DNA of 64,000 bases from Hoeflea sp. (GTDB lineage Bacteria > Pseudomonadota > Alphaproteobacteria > Rhizobiales > Rhizobiaceae). The notes under the pieces are model-generated. The model saw nothing but the letters and a program-made list of their open reading frames with translations, was not told where the DNA came from and searched no databases. Positions 33,350 to 42,554 of this stretch are shown piece by piece. The DNA is taken from positions 1-64,000 of the forward strand of contig NZ_NVXQ01000027.1 of NCBI RefSeq assembly GCF_002733955.1, in the 5' to 3' direction. Every line of letters starts with the position of its first letter. Positions within the stretch are counted from its first letter, which is position 1. A program made the position numbers and the translations under genes.

Positions 33350-33381
33350 GGCAGTGGCGCCTGGCGCCGCTGCCTTTTTTT
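33350..33381 (+). terminator. Intrinsic terminator/attenuator inside the ABC operon
   Basis: An 11-base-pair stem (GGCAGTGGCGC at 33350-33360 with 33364-33374, one G-T pair) and 3-base loop are followed by seven T residues. It is strong enough to end most transcripts after the binding-protein gene, letting a minority continue into the permease and ATPase. Confidence 0.85.
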
Positions 33382-33410
33382 CCATGCATTGCAAAACTGT
33401 GTGAGGTCTC

Positions 33411-34532
33411 ATGTCCAATACGGCTGAAATCCCCGTCAGTGACGAACGGATCAAGAAGACGCCGGCGTGGCGCAAGGCCCTGATCCGTCCTGAACTGGGC
33501 GGTATCTGCGGCACGATCATCGTGTTCGTCCTGTTCGCCATCTTTGCTGGCGACAGCGGCATGTTCAACTCGCAGGGCATCCTCAACTGGTCGGTTGTTT
33601 CCGCCCAGTTCATGATCATCGCCGTCGGCGCGTGCCTGCTGATGATCGCCGGCGAATTCGACCTCTCGGTCGGTTCCATGATCGGCTTTGCCGGCATGAT
33701 GATCGCGATCTTCACCATCACCCTTGGCTGGCCGGTCTGGCAGGCGATCATCGTCACCTTCGCGCTGTGCCTAGCCATCGGCGCGCTCAACGGCATCATC
33801 GTCGTGCGCACCGGGCTGCCGAGCTTCATCGTCACGCTGGCCTTCCTGTTCATCCTGCGCGGCTTCACCATTTATCTGCCGCAGCTGATCGAACGCAAAA
33901 CCATCATCGGCGGCATCGACAAGGCTGCCGAAGGCGACTGGCTGGCAGCCCTGTTCGGCGGCAAGATCCTCAAGGGCCTGTTCACCTGGCTCGGCGACGC
34001 CGGCATCATCGCGGTCTTCGAGCGCGGCAACCGTGCCGGCCAGCCGGTGGTCGACGGCGTGCCGATGCTGATCATCTGGGCGCTTGTGCTGGTGGCTTTC
34101 GGCCACTTTCTCCTGACCCGCACCAAATTCGGCAACTGGATCTTCGCCTCGGGTGGTGATGCCCAGGCCGCGCGCTACGTCGGCGTTCCGGTCAACCGGG
34201 TCAAGATCCTGATGTTCATGTTCACCGCGTTTTGCGCCTGTGTCTTCGCCACCTGCCAGGTCATGGAATTCGGGTCCGCCGGCGCCGACCGCGGCCTGCT
34301 CAAGGAGTTCGAGGCGATCATCGCGGTGGTCATCGGCGGCGCGCTGCTGACCGGCGGCTACGGCTCTGTGATCGGCGCGGCACTCGGCGCCCTGATCTTC
34401 GGCGTGGTCCAGCAGGGCCTGTTTTTCGCTAATGTCGAGAGCTCGCTGTTCCGCGTCTTCCTTGGAGTCATCCTTTTGTTCGCTGTGGTGCTCAACACCT
34501 ATATCCGGCGCATGATCACGGGGGAGAGATAA
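33411..34532 (+). CDS. Sugar-type ABC transporter permease
   Basis: A 373-residue inner-membrane permease of the RbsC/FrcC (BPD_transp_2) family, with about eight to ten hydrophobic segments. Recognisable stretches are '[20 protein letters not shown]', '[20 protein letters not shown]' and '[32 protein letters not shown]'. It carries the substrate delivered by the upstream binding protein and ends one base before the ATPase gene. Confidence 0.9.
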   Translation: MSNTAEIPVSDERIKKTPAWRKALIRPELGGICGTIIVFVLFAIFAGDSGMFNSQGILNWSVVSAQFMIIAVGACLLMIAGEFDLSVGSMIGFAGMMIAIFTITLGWPVWQAIIVTFALCLAIGALNGIIVVRTGLPSFIVTLAFLFILRGFTIYLPQLIERKTIIGGIDKAAEGDWLAALFGGKILKGLFTWLGDAGIIAVFERGNRAGQPVVDGVPMLIIWALVLVAFGHFLLTRTKFGNWIFASGGDAQAARYVGVPVNRVKILMFMFTAFCACVFATCQVMEFGSAGADRGLLKEFEAIIAVVIGGALLTGGYGSVIGAALGALIFGVVQQGLFFANVESSLFRVFLGVILLFAVVLNTYIRRMITGER

Positions 34533-34533
34533 G

Positions 34534-35322
34534 ATGAATCCCGAACACGCCCCCCTCATCGAAATGAAGAACATCGAGAAGCATTTCGGCTCGGTGATCG
34601 CGCTCAACGGCGTTTCGCTGGAAATCTACCCCGGCGAGTGCCATTGCCTGCTTGGCGACAACGGTGCCGGCAAGTCGACCTTCATCAAGACCATGTCCGG
34701 CGTCCACAAGCCGACCCGCGGCGAAATCCTGTTCGAAGGCAAGCCGATGCATTTCGAGGATCCGCGCGACGCCATCTCGGCGGGGATCGCGACGGTCTAC
34801 CAGGATCTCGCCATGATCCCGCTGATGTCGGTGAGCCGCAACTTCTTCATGGGCAACGAGCCCGAGAAGAAATTCGGCCCGCTGAAGCTGTTCGACCATG
34901 AATACGCAAACCGCGTCACCATGGAAGAAATGCGCACCATGGGCATCAACCTGCGCGGCCCCGAACAGGCGGTCGGCACATTGTCCGGCGGCGAACGCCA
35001 GACCGTGGCCATTGCCAGGGCGGTGCATTTCGGCGCCAAGGTGTTGATCCTCGACGAGCCGACCTCGGCACTCGGCGTGCGCCAGACAGCCAACGTGCTT
35101 GCGACCATCGACAAGGTCCGCAAGCAAGGCATCGCCGTGGTCTTCATCACCCACAATGTCCGCCATGCCATGGCTGTCGGTGACCGCTTCACCGTGCTCA
35201 ACCGCGGCCAGACGCTCGGCACAGCCCAACGTGGGCAGATCACGCCGGACGAACTGCAGGACATGATGGCCGGCGGCCAGGAACTGGTGGCGCTGGAGGG
35301 CTCGCTCGGCGGCACCGTCTGA
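34534..35322 (+). CDS. Sugar-type ABC transporter ATP-binding protein (single domain)
   Basis: A 262-residue ATPase: Walker A 'GDNGAGKST', signature 'LSGGERQ', Walker B '[11 protein letters not shown]', and the switch His in 'FITHN'. RbsA/MglA-type partners of such permeases normally have two fused ATPase domains (about 500 residues). Here there is only one, as in FrcA of the S. meliloti fructose system, so a homodimer is expected. Last gene of the three-gene transport operon. Confidence 0.9.
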   Translation: MNPEHAPLIEMKNIEKHFGSVIALNGVSLEIYPGECHCLLGDNGAGKSTFIKTMSGVHKPTRGEILFEGKPMHFEDPRDAISAGIATVYQDLAMIPLMSVSRNFFMGNEPEKKFGPLKLFDHEYANRVTMEEMRTMGINLRGPEQAVGTLSGGERQTVAIARAVHFGAKVLILDEPTSALGVRQTANVLATIDKVRKQGIAVVFITHNVRHAMAVGDRFTVLNRGQTLGTAQRGQITPDELQDMMAGGQELVALEGSLGGTV

Positions 35323-35350
35323 TCGCTCTGCGACCGGTTTTCTCAACCAG

Positions 35351-35375
35351 AAGGCGCGCTCTCAGGGCGCGCCTT
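35351..35375 (+). terminator. Hairpin after the sugar ABC operon
   Basis: AAGGCGCGC (35351-35359) pairs perfectly with GCGCGCCTT (35367-35375) around a 7-base loop. The following tail is only weakly T-rich, so termination is likely but not certain. Confidence 0.5.
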
Positions 35376-35480
35376 GCCTATGAATCAGGCCTGCATCTTC
35401 GGGCACATGCAACCATTGCGGGGCGGTTTGACCAATATGCGGGCAATTCGTTCGGATTATCCCGGGAAACCCACAACCGA

Positions 35481-35498
35481 TTGTCACATAACTGTCAT
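35481..35498 (+). promoter_or_regulatory. Pho box upstream of phnD
   Basis: TTGTCACATAACTGTCAT consists of two 7-base TTGTCAC/CTGTCAT repeats spaced 11 bases apart start to start, as in canonical alphaproteobacterial PhoB sites. A third TTGTCAT follows at 35505-35511. It lies about 70 bases upstream of phnD, predicting induction under phosphate limitation. Confidence 0.88.
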
Positions 35499-35567
35499 AC
35501 ACCCTTGTCATTTGTCCGCGCACGCAGAATAGTCTGCGCTGGGAAAAAACAGACCCGGAGGAAGACC

Positions 35568-36545
35568 ATGACATTGAAGACAATTCTTTTGAGCACCATT
35601 GCCGGTGTGGCCATGACGATCGCATCCCCGCTGGCAGCATCTGCGGCTGACTGCGAACGCGGCACGCTGGACGAACGTTATTGCGATGTCGACGGCGACC
35701 TGATTGCCGACATTCCGACCGATGAATCGGAGCTTATTGATCCTGATACGCTGATCTTCGCCTACACACCGGTGGAAGACCCGGCTGTCTACAAGGAAGC
35801 CTGGTCGGATTTCCTGACCCACCTCGACAAGGTCACTGGCAAGAAGTCGGTGTTCTTCCCGGTTCAGTCCAACGCCGCCCAGATCGAAGCCATGCGCTCG
35901 GGCCGTCTGCACATCGCCGGCTTCAACACCGGCTCCAACCCGCTGGCCGTCAACTGCGCCGGTTTCCGCCCCTTCACCATCATGGCCTCTGAAGATGGCG
36001 GCTTCGGCTACGAGATGGAAATCATCACCTACCCGGATTCGGGTGTCGAAAAGGTCGAGGACATCAAGGGCAAGACACTGGCCTTCACCTCGGAAACCTC
36101 GAACTCCGGCTTCAAGGCACCATCTGCCCTGCTGAAGGCCGAATACGGCATGGAAGCCGGGCGTGATTTCGAGCCTGCCTTCTCCGGCAAGCACGACAAC
36201 TCGATCCTCGGCGTCGCCAACAAGGACTACCCGGCCGCAGCCATCGCCAACTCGGTGATGAGCCGCATGATCGAGCGTGAGGTGATCACGCCGGATCAGG
36301 TCAAGTCGATCTACAAGTCGCAGACCTTCCCGACCACCGGTTTCGGCACCGTCTACAACCTCAAGCCCGAGCTTCAGGACAAGATCAAGGAAGCCTTCTT
36401 CACCTTCCCGTGGGAAGGCTCGTCGCTGAAGAAGGAATTCGAAAAATCCAACGAAGGCCAGTTCCTGGAAATGAACTACAAGGACTTCTGGGACGTCGTT
36501 CGCAAGATCGACACCGCCAACGGTGTCGAGTACACCTGCGGGTAA
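35568..36545 (+). CDS. phnD: Phosphonate/phosphite ABC transporter substrate-binding protein
   Basis: A 325-residue PhnD-family periplasmic protein with signal peptide ('LLSTIAGVAMTIASPLAASA'). The binding-domain signature includes 'FAYTPVEDPAVYKEAW', 'GRLHIAGFNTGSN', and 'LAFTSETSNSGFKAPSALL', the equivalent of the S-x-S-G phosphonate-oxyanion loop. A cysteine pair (in 'DCERG' and 'RYCDVD') lies just after the signal. The Pho box upstream and GGAGGAAG site support the start at 35568. The ligand could be a phosphonate, phosphite or phosphate ester. Confidence 0.9.
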   Translation: MTLKTILLSTIAGVAMTIASPLAASAADCERGTLDERYCDVDGDLIADIPTDESELIDPDTLIFAYTPVEDPAVYKEAWSDFLTHLDKVTGKKSVFFPVQSNAAQIEAMRSGRLHIAGFNTGSNPLAVNCAGFRPFTIMASEDGGFGYEMEIITYPDSGVEKVEDIKGKTLAFTSETSNSGFKAPSALLKAEYGMEAGRDFEPAFSGKHDNSILGVANKDYPAAAIANSVMSRMIEREVITPDQVKSIYKSQTFPTTGFGTVYNLKPELQDKIKEAFFTFPWEGSSLKKEFEKSNEGQFLEMNYKDFWDVVRKIDTANGVEYTCG

Positions 36546-36558
36546 TCCCCTTCCCTCT

Positions 36559-36590
36559 GGCGCCGCGTATCCGCGCGGCGCCGCTTTCCT
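36559..36590 (+). terminator. Hairpin between phnD and phnC
   Basis: GGCGCCGCG (36559-36567) pairs with CGCGGCGCC (36574-36582), followed by GCTTTCCTTTC. Like the hairpin after the sugar-binding protein gene, it may partially terminate or stabilise the phnD message. Confidence 0.6.
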
Positions 36591-36606
36591 TTCGTGACGG
36601 GGCCCC

Positions 36607-37407
36607 ATGCTCGAACTCAAGAACCTGACCAAGACCTATCGCACCGGCGACAAGGCACTGACGAACGTGACCCTGACCATTCCGAAGGGCCAGGTCATGG
36701 CCCTGATCGGACCATCGGGTGCGGGCAAATCGACGCTTATCCGCTGCATCAACCGGCTGGTCGAGCCGACCGAGGGCAGCGTCATCCTCGACGGCACCAA
36801 TATCACCACCCTGGGTTCCGGCGCGCTCCGCAAGATACGCCGCAAGATGGGCATGATCTTCCAGCAATACGCGCTGGTCGAACGCCTCACCGTGATGGAA
36901 AACGTGCTCTCCGGACGTCTTGGCTATGTCGGCTTCTGGCGCTCCTATTTCCGCAAATATCCTCAGGCCGATATCGACGAGGCATTCCGCCTTCTCGACC
37001 GGGTCGGCCTTCTCGCCATGGCCGACAAGCGCGCCGACGAACTCTCCGGCGGCCAACGCCAGCGCGTCGGCATTGCCCGCGCCCTGATCCAGGATCCGCG
37101 CCTGCTCTTGGTCGATGAGCCGACCGCCTCGCTCGATCCCAAGACCTCGCGCCAGATCATGCGGCTGATCTGCGAACTCTGCGCCGAGCGCGATCTCGCC
37201 GCCGTCATCAACATTCACGATGTGGCGCTGGCGCAGATGTTCGTCGAGCGCATTGTCGGCCTCAAGGCTGGTGAACTCGCCTTTGACGGCAAACCGACCG
37301 AAATGACCGAAGACGTTCTCACCAACATCTATGGCGAAGAGGACTGGCAGGCCACAATCCGCGACGTCGACGAAGAGGATTCCGGCGCCGAGGAATCGGC
37401 TGCATGA
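36607..37407 (+). CDS. phnC: Phosphonate ABC transporter ATP-binding protein
   Basis: A 266-residue ATPase of the PhnC family: Walker A 'GPSGAGKST' at about residue 37, Q-loop '[17 protein letters not shown]', signature 'LSGGQRQR', Walker B '[13 protein letters not shown]', and switch 'NIHD'. The 'NRLVEPTEG' and '[10 protein letters not shown]' stretches are typical of PhnC. It overlaps phnE by 4 bases. Confidence 0.93.
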   Translation: MLELKNLTKTYRTGDKALTNVTLTIPKGQVMALIGPSGAGKSTLIRCINRLVEPTEGSVILDGTNITTLGSGALRKIRRKMGMIFQQYALVERLTVMENVLSGRLGYVGFWRSYFRKYPQADIDEAFRLLDRVGLLAMADKRADELSGGQRQRVGIARALIQDPRLLLVDEPTASLDPKTSRQIMRLICELCAERDLAAVINIHDVALAQMFVERIVGLKAGELAFDGKPTEMTEDVLTNIYGEEDWQATIRDVDEEDSGAEESAA

Positions 37408-38219
37408 CCACCGCCACCCTTGAAGCCAGGCTCGGCACCGCCTGGAAGAAGCCGCCGCTAATCACCAATCCGGCCCTGCGCTGGGGCCTGTTCATCGGCG
37501 CAGCCATCTACATCGTACTCGCCGTCGCCTCGATCGACGTCAACTGGTCACGCGTTGCCGAAGGCTTGAGCCGTGGCTGGGCCTTCATTACCTCGTTTTT
37601 CAATCCCGATTTCACCTCGCGCGGCAGCGACATCTGGGACGGCATTCTCGAGAGCATCATCATCACCATCACCTCGACGGTGGTGGGCATCCTGATCTCG
37701 ATCCCGATCGGCCTCGGTGCTGCGCGCAACATCGCGCCACTGCCGGTCTATCTGGTCTGCCGCGCCATTGTTGCGCTGTCGCGGGCCTTGAACGAGATCA
37801 TCGTCGCCATCCTGCTGGTGGCGATCTTCGGCTTCGGCCCGCTCGCAGGCTTCCTCACGCTTTCCTTTGCCACCATCGGCTTCCTCGCCAAGCTCCTGGC
37901 CGAGGACATCGAGGAGATGGACAAGGTGCAGGCGGAAGCCATCCGCGCCACCGGCTCGACCTGGATGCAATGGATCAATTACGGCGTCCAGCCGCAGGTC
38001 ATGCCCCGGCTGATCGGCCTGTCGATGTACCGTCTCGACATCAATTTCCGCGAATCCGCGGTGTTGGGCCTGGTCGGCGCCGGCGGTATCGGGGCAACGC
38101 TGAACACCGCCTTCGACCGTTATGAATTCGACACCGCGGCGGCGATCCTCTTGATCATCATCGTCACCGTCATGGCGCTGGAATATCTCTCCGGCATCAT
38201 CAGGGCAAAGGTGCAATAA
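37404..38219 (+). CDS. phnE: Phosphonate ABC transporter permease 1
   Basis: A 271-residue inner-membrane permease. The BPD_transp_1 coupling region lies in '[32 protein letters not shown]', and '[17 protein letters not shown]' is the hallmark PhnE stretch. One of two PhnE subunits in this operon; they presumably form a heterodimer. Its TAA overlaps the next start codon (TAATG). Confidence 0.92.
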   Translation: MTTATLEARLGTAWKKPPLITNPALRWGLFIGAAIYIVLAVASIDVNWSRVAEGLSRGWAFITSFFNPDFTSRGSDIWDGILESIIITITSTVVGILISIPIGLGAARNIAPLPVYLVCRAIVALSRALNEIIVAILLVAIFGFGPLAGFLTLSFATIGFLAKLLAEDIEEMDKVQAEAIRATGSTWMQWINYGVQPQVMPRLIGLSMYRLDINFRESAVLGLVGAGGIGATLNTAFDRYEFDTAAAILLIIIVTVMALEYLSGIIRAKVQ

Positions 38220-39037
38220 TGCCGGTATCAACTGACGCACAGGGCGCCAAAATCTGGCAATTGCGCAACCGCAACCAGACGCTCACCCGCTGGGCCGGCT
38301 ATCTCGCAGCCGTCGCCATCTTCATGTGGTGCTGGCAGCGGATTTCCGAGGCCACGACCTGGTTCTTCGTCTGGGATGCGCCGCGGATTGCGGCCGATAT
38401 CGGCGGCCGTGCCTGGCCACCGCGCTGGTCCTATATGGAAAAGCTCTGGGGTCCGCTCTGGGACACGCTCAACATGGCGACGCTGGGTACCCTGCTGGCT
38501 TTGGTCATGGCGGTGCCGGTGGCTTTCCTCGCGGCCCGCAACACCACCCCGAGCACCATGTTCATCCGGCCGATCGCGCTGTTCATCATCGTGGCGACCC
38601 GCTCGATCAACTCGCTGATCTGGGCGCTTCTGCTGGTCGCCGTGATCGGCCCCGGCGTGTTTGCCGGATTGCTGGCGATTGCCTTCCGCTCGATCGGCTT
38701 CTGCGCCAAGCTGCTCTATGAGGCGATCGAGGAGATCGACCACACCCAGGTCGAGGCGATCACCGCAACCGGCGCAAGCCGCTGGCAGGTGATGGCCTAC
38801 GGCATCGTGCCACAGATCATGCCCGCCTTTACCGGCATCAGCGTGTTCCGCTGGGACATCAACATCCGTGAATCCACCGTCCTCGGCCTTGTCGGCGCCG
38901 GCGGCATCGGGCTGCAACTGCAATCTTCGCTCAACACCCTTGCCTGGCCGCAGGTAACACTGATCCTGATCGTCATTCTGGCGGCAGTGGTGATCGGCGA
39001 ATGGGTATCCGCCAAGGTGCGCGGAGCCATCATTTGA
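38219..39037 (+). CDS. phnE: Phosphonate ABC transporter permease 2
   Basis: A 272-residue permease homologous to the preceding one: 'EEIDHTQVEAITATGASRWQVMAYGIVPQIMP' and '[20 protein letters not shown]'. A tandem pair of PhnE genes is common in rhizobial PhnCDE systems. The HAD gene starts within its last codons. Confidence 0.92.
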   Translation: MPVSTDAQGAKIWQLRNRNQTLTRWAGYLAAVAIFMWCWQRISEATTWFFVWDAPRIAADIGGRAWPPRWSYMEKLWGPLWDTLNMATLGTLLALVMAVPVAFLAARNTTPSTMFIRPIALFIIVATRSINSLIWALLLVAVIGPGVFAGLLAIAFRSIGFCAKLLYEAIEEIDHTQVEAITATGASRWQVMAYGIVPQIMPAFTGISVFRWDINIRESTVLGLVGAGGIGLQLQSSLNTLAWPQVTLILIVILAAVVIGEWVSAKVRGAII

Positions 39038-39957
39038 GCACGGGTGCAGCAATCCTTGAAGGCGCGGACACGGCTGTCGCCTTTACCGAATACGAATCCG
39101 TGCGCCACCGCTTGCCGGCTCCGCGCGCGCCGATGGCCCCGGTCCGCGCAGAGCATCTGGATGCCATCGCCGATCATTTCGACGTTTTTCTGCTCGATGC
39201 CTTCGGCGTGCTCAACATCGGCGAGAGGGCCATTCCCGGCGTGGTCGACCGCGTCAACGGATTGCGTCAGCGCGGCAAACAGGTGCTCGTGGTCACCAAT
39301 GCCGCCGGCTACCCCTCCTCGGTGCTGCATGAGCGCTACCGGCGGCTTGGCTACAGCTTTGAGACCTCGGACGTAGTCTCGAGCCGGATGGCGCTGCTCA
39401 AGGGCTTGAGCAACCATGCGCATCGCAAATGGGGCCTGGTGGCAGCGCCGAAATTCGGCCGCGAAGAACTGCCCGAAGGCGCGGTCTTTCTTGAGGACGA
39501 TCCGGCTGCCTATGCTGAAGCCGAAGGTTTTCTGATGCTCGGCGCATCGGCCTGGAGCGAGACCCGGCAGGCACTGCTCGAACAGGCACTCAAGGACAAC
39601 CCGCGCGAGCTGCTGGTCGGCAATCCCGATCTGGTCGCCCCGGTGGAATCGGGCCTGTCGCGCGAACCCGGCCACTACGCCCACCGGCTGGCCTCCGCCA
39701 GCGGCGTTGAACCGGTGTTTTACGGCAAGCCCTTCCCCGCGATCTTTGACCTGGCGCGTGAGCGGATCCGCCCGGGCACCCCCGATGATCGTGTGGTCAT
39801 GGTCGGCGACACGCTGCACACCGATATTCTCGGCGGCAGCGCGGCCGGGTTCCGCACCGCTCTGATCCAGGGCTACGGCTTCTTCGATGGCGCCGATCCG
39901 GATGCGTCGATTGCCGGCTGCGGCATCACGCCCGACTTCATTCTCGACCGCCCCTGA
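39034..39957 (+). CDS. HAD-superfamily class IIA hydrolase in the phn operon
   Basis: About 307 residues of the NagD-like HAD class IIA. Motif I is 'DVFLLDAFGVLNIGERAIPG' (nucleophile Asp in 'LLDAFGV'), motif II 'VVTNAAG', and motif III/IV 'GKPFPAIF' then 'VMVGDTLHTDILGG'. These are phosphatases. Overlap with phnE makes it the fifth gene of the Pho-regulated operon, so it may dephosphorylate an imported phosphate ester or a phosphonate breakdown product. The start is uncertain: a TTG at 39034 overlaps the phnE stop codon, while an ATG at 39001 would overlap phnE by 37 bases. Confidence 0.8.
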   Translation: MSTGAAILEGADTAVAFTEYESVRHRLPAPRAPMAPVRAEHLDAIADHFDVFLLDAFGVLNIGERAIPGVVDRVNGLRQRGKQVLVVTNAAGYPSSVLHERYRRLGYSFETSDVVSSRMALLKGLSNHAHRKWGLVAAPKFGREELPEGAVFLEDDPAAYAEAEGFLMLGASAWSETRQALLEQALKDNPRELLVGNPDLVAPVESGLSREPGHYAHRLASASGVEPVFYGKPFPAIFDLARERIRPGTPDDRVVMVGDTLHTDILGGSAAGFRTALIQGYGFFDGADPDASIAGCGITPDFILDRP

Positions 39958-40058
39958 ACGGTCCGGACCGCAAGGCCCGTGCTCTGAACACGGCTGCGCC
40001 GGTTTCACCCGGCACTCTTGATGCACGTCAAGGCGGCAATGCCCGCGGCTTCTATGAT

Positions 40059-40097
40059 CCCTCCCGAACAGCCTGTTTCAATCAGCCTCCGGGAGGG
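40059..40097 (+). promoter_or_regulatory. Hairpin that would sequester the ppsA ribosome-binding site
   Basis: CCCTCCCG (40059-40066) is exactly complementary to CGGGAGGG (40090-40097), which contains the ppsA Shine-Dalgarno sequence five bases before the ATG at 40102. Pairing across the 23-base loop would hide the site. This suggests translational control, but no ligand-binding fold is recognised. Confidence 0.5.
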
Positions 40098-40101
40098 CCC
40101 C

Positions 40102-42492
40102 ATGTCCGCAGCCAACAAGAATGTCATCTGGTTTGAAGATCTGTCGCGCGGCGATGTCGGCCTTGTCGGCGGCAAGAACTCGTCGCTGGGCGAAATGGTG
40201 CAGCAGCTGGGCGAAAAGGGCATCGATGTGCCGCCGGGCTTTGCCACCACCTCCGATGCCTTCCGCGCCTTCATCAAGGCCAACAATCTCAACGAGGTGA
40301 TCGCCGAGGCGATGGTGATGCTCGACAGCGGCAAACGCACGCTGGCCGAAACCGGCAAGGCGGTCCGCGCGGCCATCGTCGCGGGTGACTGGCCAGACGA
40401 CATCCGCGAGGCGATCCTCTCGGCCTATCGCGAGCTCTCCGAACGCACCGGCAACACCGAGTTGTCCGTCGCCGTCCGCTCGTCAGCCACCGCCGAAGAT
40501 CTGCCCGACGCGAGCTTTGCCGGCCAGCAGGAGACCTATCTCAATGTCCGCGGCGAAGACGCCCTGCTGTCGACCTGCCGCCGCTGCTACGCGTCGCTGT
40601 TTACCGACCGGGCCATCACCTACCGCAAGATCCAGGGTTTTGATCACAACCAGGTGGCGCTCTCGATCGGCGTTCAGCTGATGGTGCGCTCCGACATCGG
40701 CGGCTCCGGCGTGATGTTCTCCATCGACACCGAATCCGGCTTTGACAAGGTGGTGCTGATCAACGCCGCCTGGGGCCTGGGCGAAAACGTTGTGCAAGGC
40801 GCGGTCACCCCGGACGAGTACGAAGTGTTCAAGCCGCTGCTCGACACACCCGGCCTCAAGCCGATTGTGGAGAAGACCTGCGGCGCCAAGGAGATCAAGA
40901 TGATCTACGCAGGCGCAGAGGGCGGTGAAACGAAAAACGTACCGACCTCGAAGGCCGAGCGCGGCGCCTATGTGCTCTCCGACGAGGAAATCCTCAACCT
41001 TGCCCGCCAGGCCGCGACCATCGAGAAGCACTACGGCCAGCCGATGGACATGGAATGGGCCAAGGACGGCGAGACCGGCAAGCTCTACATCGTCCAGGCG
41101 CGGCCCGAGACCGTGCAGTCGCGCATCGATGTCACAGCGCTGAAAACCTACACGATCGGCAAGACCGGCAAGCCCCTGATCACCGGCCTGAGCGTCGGTG
41201 CCGCCGTCCGCGCCGGGCGCGTCTGCATGATCGAAAACGTCAAGGACATCGACAAGTTCATCGACGGCTCGATCCTGGTGACGTCGACCACCGACCCGGA
41301 CTGGGTGCCGATCATGAAGCGCGCCACGGCCATCATCACCGACCATGGCGGACGCACCTCGCATGCGGCCATTGTCAGCCGCGAACTGGGACTTCCGGCC
41401 ATTGTCGGCACCGGCAACGCCACCCATGTCCTGCACGACCAGCAGGAAGTCACCATCTCCTGCGCCGGCGGCGAAGACGGCACGGTTTATGAAGGCATAG
41501 CCGAATACGAGGTGCATGACGTCCATCTCGACCACGTCCCCCAGACCAAGACGCGCATCATGCTCAACCTCGCCGATCCTTCGGCGGCGTTCCGCTGGTG
41601 GCGGTTGCCCGCCGAGGGCGTTGGCCTGGCGCGCATGGAATTCGTGGTCAATTCGGCCGTCCGCGTCCATCCGATGGCGCTGGTGCATTTCGACACCCTC
41701 ATGGACGAAGCGGCCAAGGCAGAGATTGCCGAGCTGACCCGGCGCTATGACAACAAGGCCGATTACTTCGTCGAGACCCTGGCCCGCGGCCTGTCGCGCA
41801 TCGCCGCCGTCGCCTATCCGAAGCCGGTGATCGTGCGGATGAGCGATTTCAAGACCAATGAATATGCCGAGCTTCTGGGCGGTCACGCCTTCGAGCCCAA
41901 GGAAGAAAACCCGATGATCGGCTTCCGCGGCGCCTCGCGCTACTATTCCGACAATTACCGCGAGGGCTTTGCGCTCGAATGCAAGGCGATCAAGATGCTG
42001 CGCGAACAGATGGGCTTTGACAATGTCGTGGTCATGATCCCGTTCTGCCGCTCGCCCGACGAGGCCGACAAGGTGCTCGCCGTGATGGCTGACAACGGCC
42101 TCAAGCGCGGCGAAAACGGGCTTCAGGTCTACGTCATGGGCGAGATCCCCTCCAATGTCATCCGGGCTGCCGAATTCGCTGAACGCTTTGACGGCTTCTC
42201 CATCGGCTCGAACGATCTGACCCAGCTGACACTCGGCGTCGACCGCGATTCCGGCGAACTGGCCGACCTGTTCAGCGAAGACGACCCGGCGGTGATCTGG
42301 ATGATCGAAACCCTGATCGAGCGGGCCCATTCGGCCGGTGCCAAGGTCGGGCTTTGCGGCCAGGCGCCCTCCAACAACCCCGCATTCGCAAAACTGCTGG
42401 TGCAGGCCGGCATCGACACCATCTCGGTGACACCGGACAGTTTCGTGGCGGTCAAGGAGAATGTCGCCGAGGCGGAGAAGGCAGGAAAATAA
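40102..42492 (+). CDS. ppsA: Phosphoenolpyruvate synthase
   Basis: A 796-residue enzyme that makes phosphoenolpyruvate from pyruvate and ATP for gluconeogenesis. Domain order is N-terminal ATP-grasp-like PPDK domain ('GGKNSSLGEMV', 'SSATAEDLPDASFAGQQETYLN'), central phospho-histidine domain ('TDHGGRTSHAAIVSRELGLPAIVG', His of TSHA), and C-terminal PEP-binding barrel ('FSIGSNDLTQLTLGVDRDS', 'GLCGQAPSNNP'). The length is normal. The ATG at 40102 follows GGGAGGG. The frame upstream to 40018 is leader. Confidence 0.95.
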   Translation: MSAANKNVIWFEDLSRGDVGLVGGKNSSLGEMVQQLGEKGIDVPPGFATTSDAFRAFIKANNLNEVIAEAMVMLDSGKRTLAETGKAVRAAIVAGDWPDDIREAILSAYRELSERTGNTELSVAVRSSATAEDLPDASFAGQQETYLNVRGEDALLSTCRRCYASLFTDRAITYRKIQGFDHNQVALSIGVQLMVRSDIGGSGVMFSIDTESGFDKVVLINAAWGLGENVVQGAVTPDEYEVFKPLLDTPGLKPIVEKTCGAKEIKMIYAGAEGGETKNVPTSKAERGAYVLSDEEILNLARQAATIEKHYGQPMDMEWAKDGETGKLYIVQARPETVQSRIDVTALKTYTIGKTGKPLITGLSVGAAVRAGRVCMIENVKDIDKFIDGSILVTSTTDPDWVPIMKRATAIITDHGGRTSHAAIVSRELGLPAIVGTGNATHVLHDQQEVTISCAGGEDGTVYEGIAEYEVHDVHLDHVPQTKTRIMLNLADPSAAFRWWRLPAEGVGLARMEFVVNSAVRVHPMALVHFDTLMDEAAKAEIAELTRRYDNKADYFVETLARGLSRIAAVAYPKPVIVRMSDFKTNEYAELLGGHAFEPKEENPMIGFRGASRYYSDNYREGFALECKAIKMLREQMGFDNVVVMIPFCRSPDEADKVLAVMADNGLKRGENGLQVYVMGEIPSNVIRAAEFAERFDGFSIGSNDLTQLTLGVDRDSGELADLFSEDDPAVIWMIETLIERAHSAGAKVGLCGQAPSNNPAFAKLLVQAGIDTISVTPDSFVAVKENVAEAEKAGK

Positions 42493-42554
42493 ACCCCTGA
42501 GACACCTTCGAAGCGGTATTGAATCCGCCCTGCTCCCTGTGTGATGGTCTGCGC

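Noticed and set aside
40483..42330. A 615-residue open frame antisense to ppsA
   Set aside because: It is a GC-rich codon shadow of ppsA with no recognisable domain.
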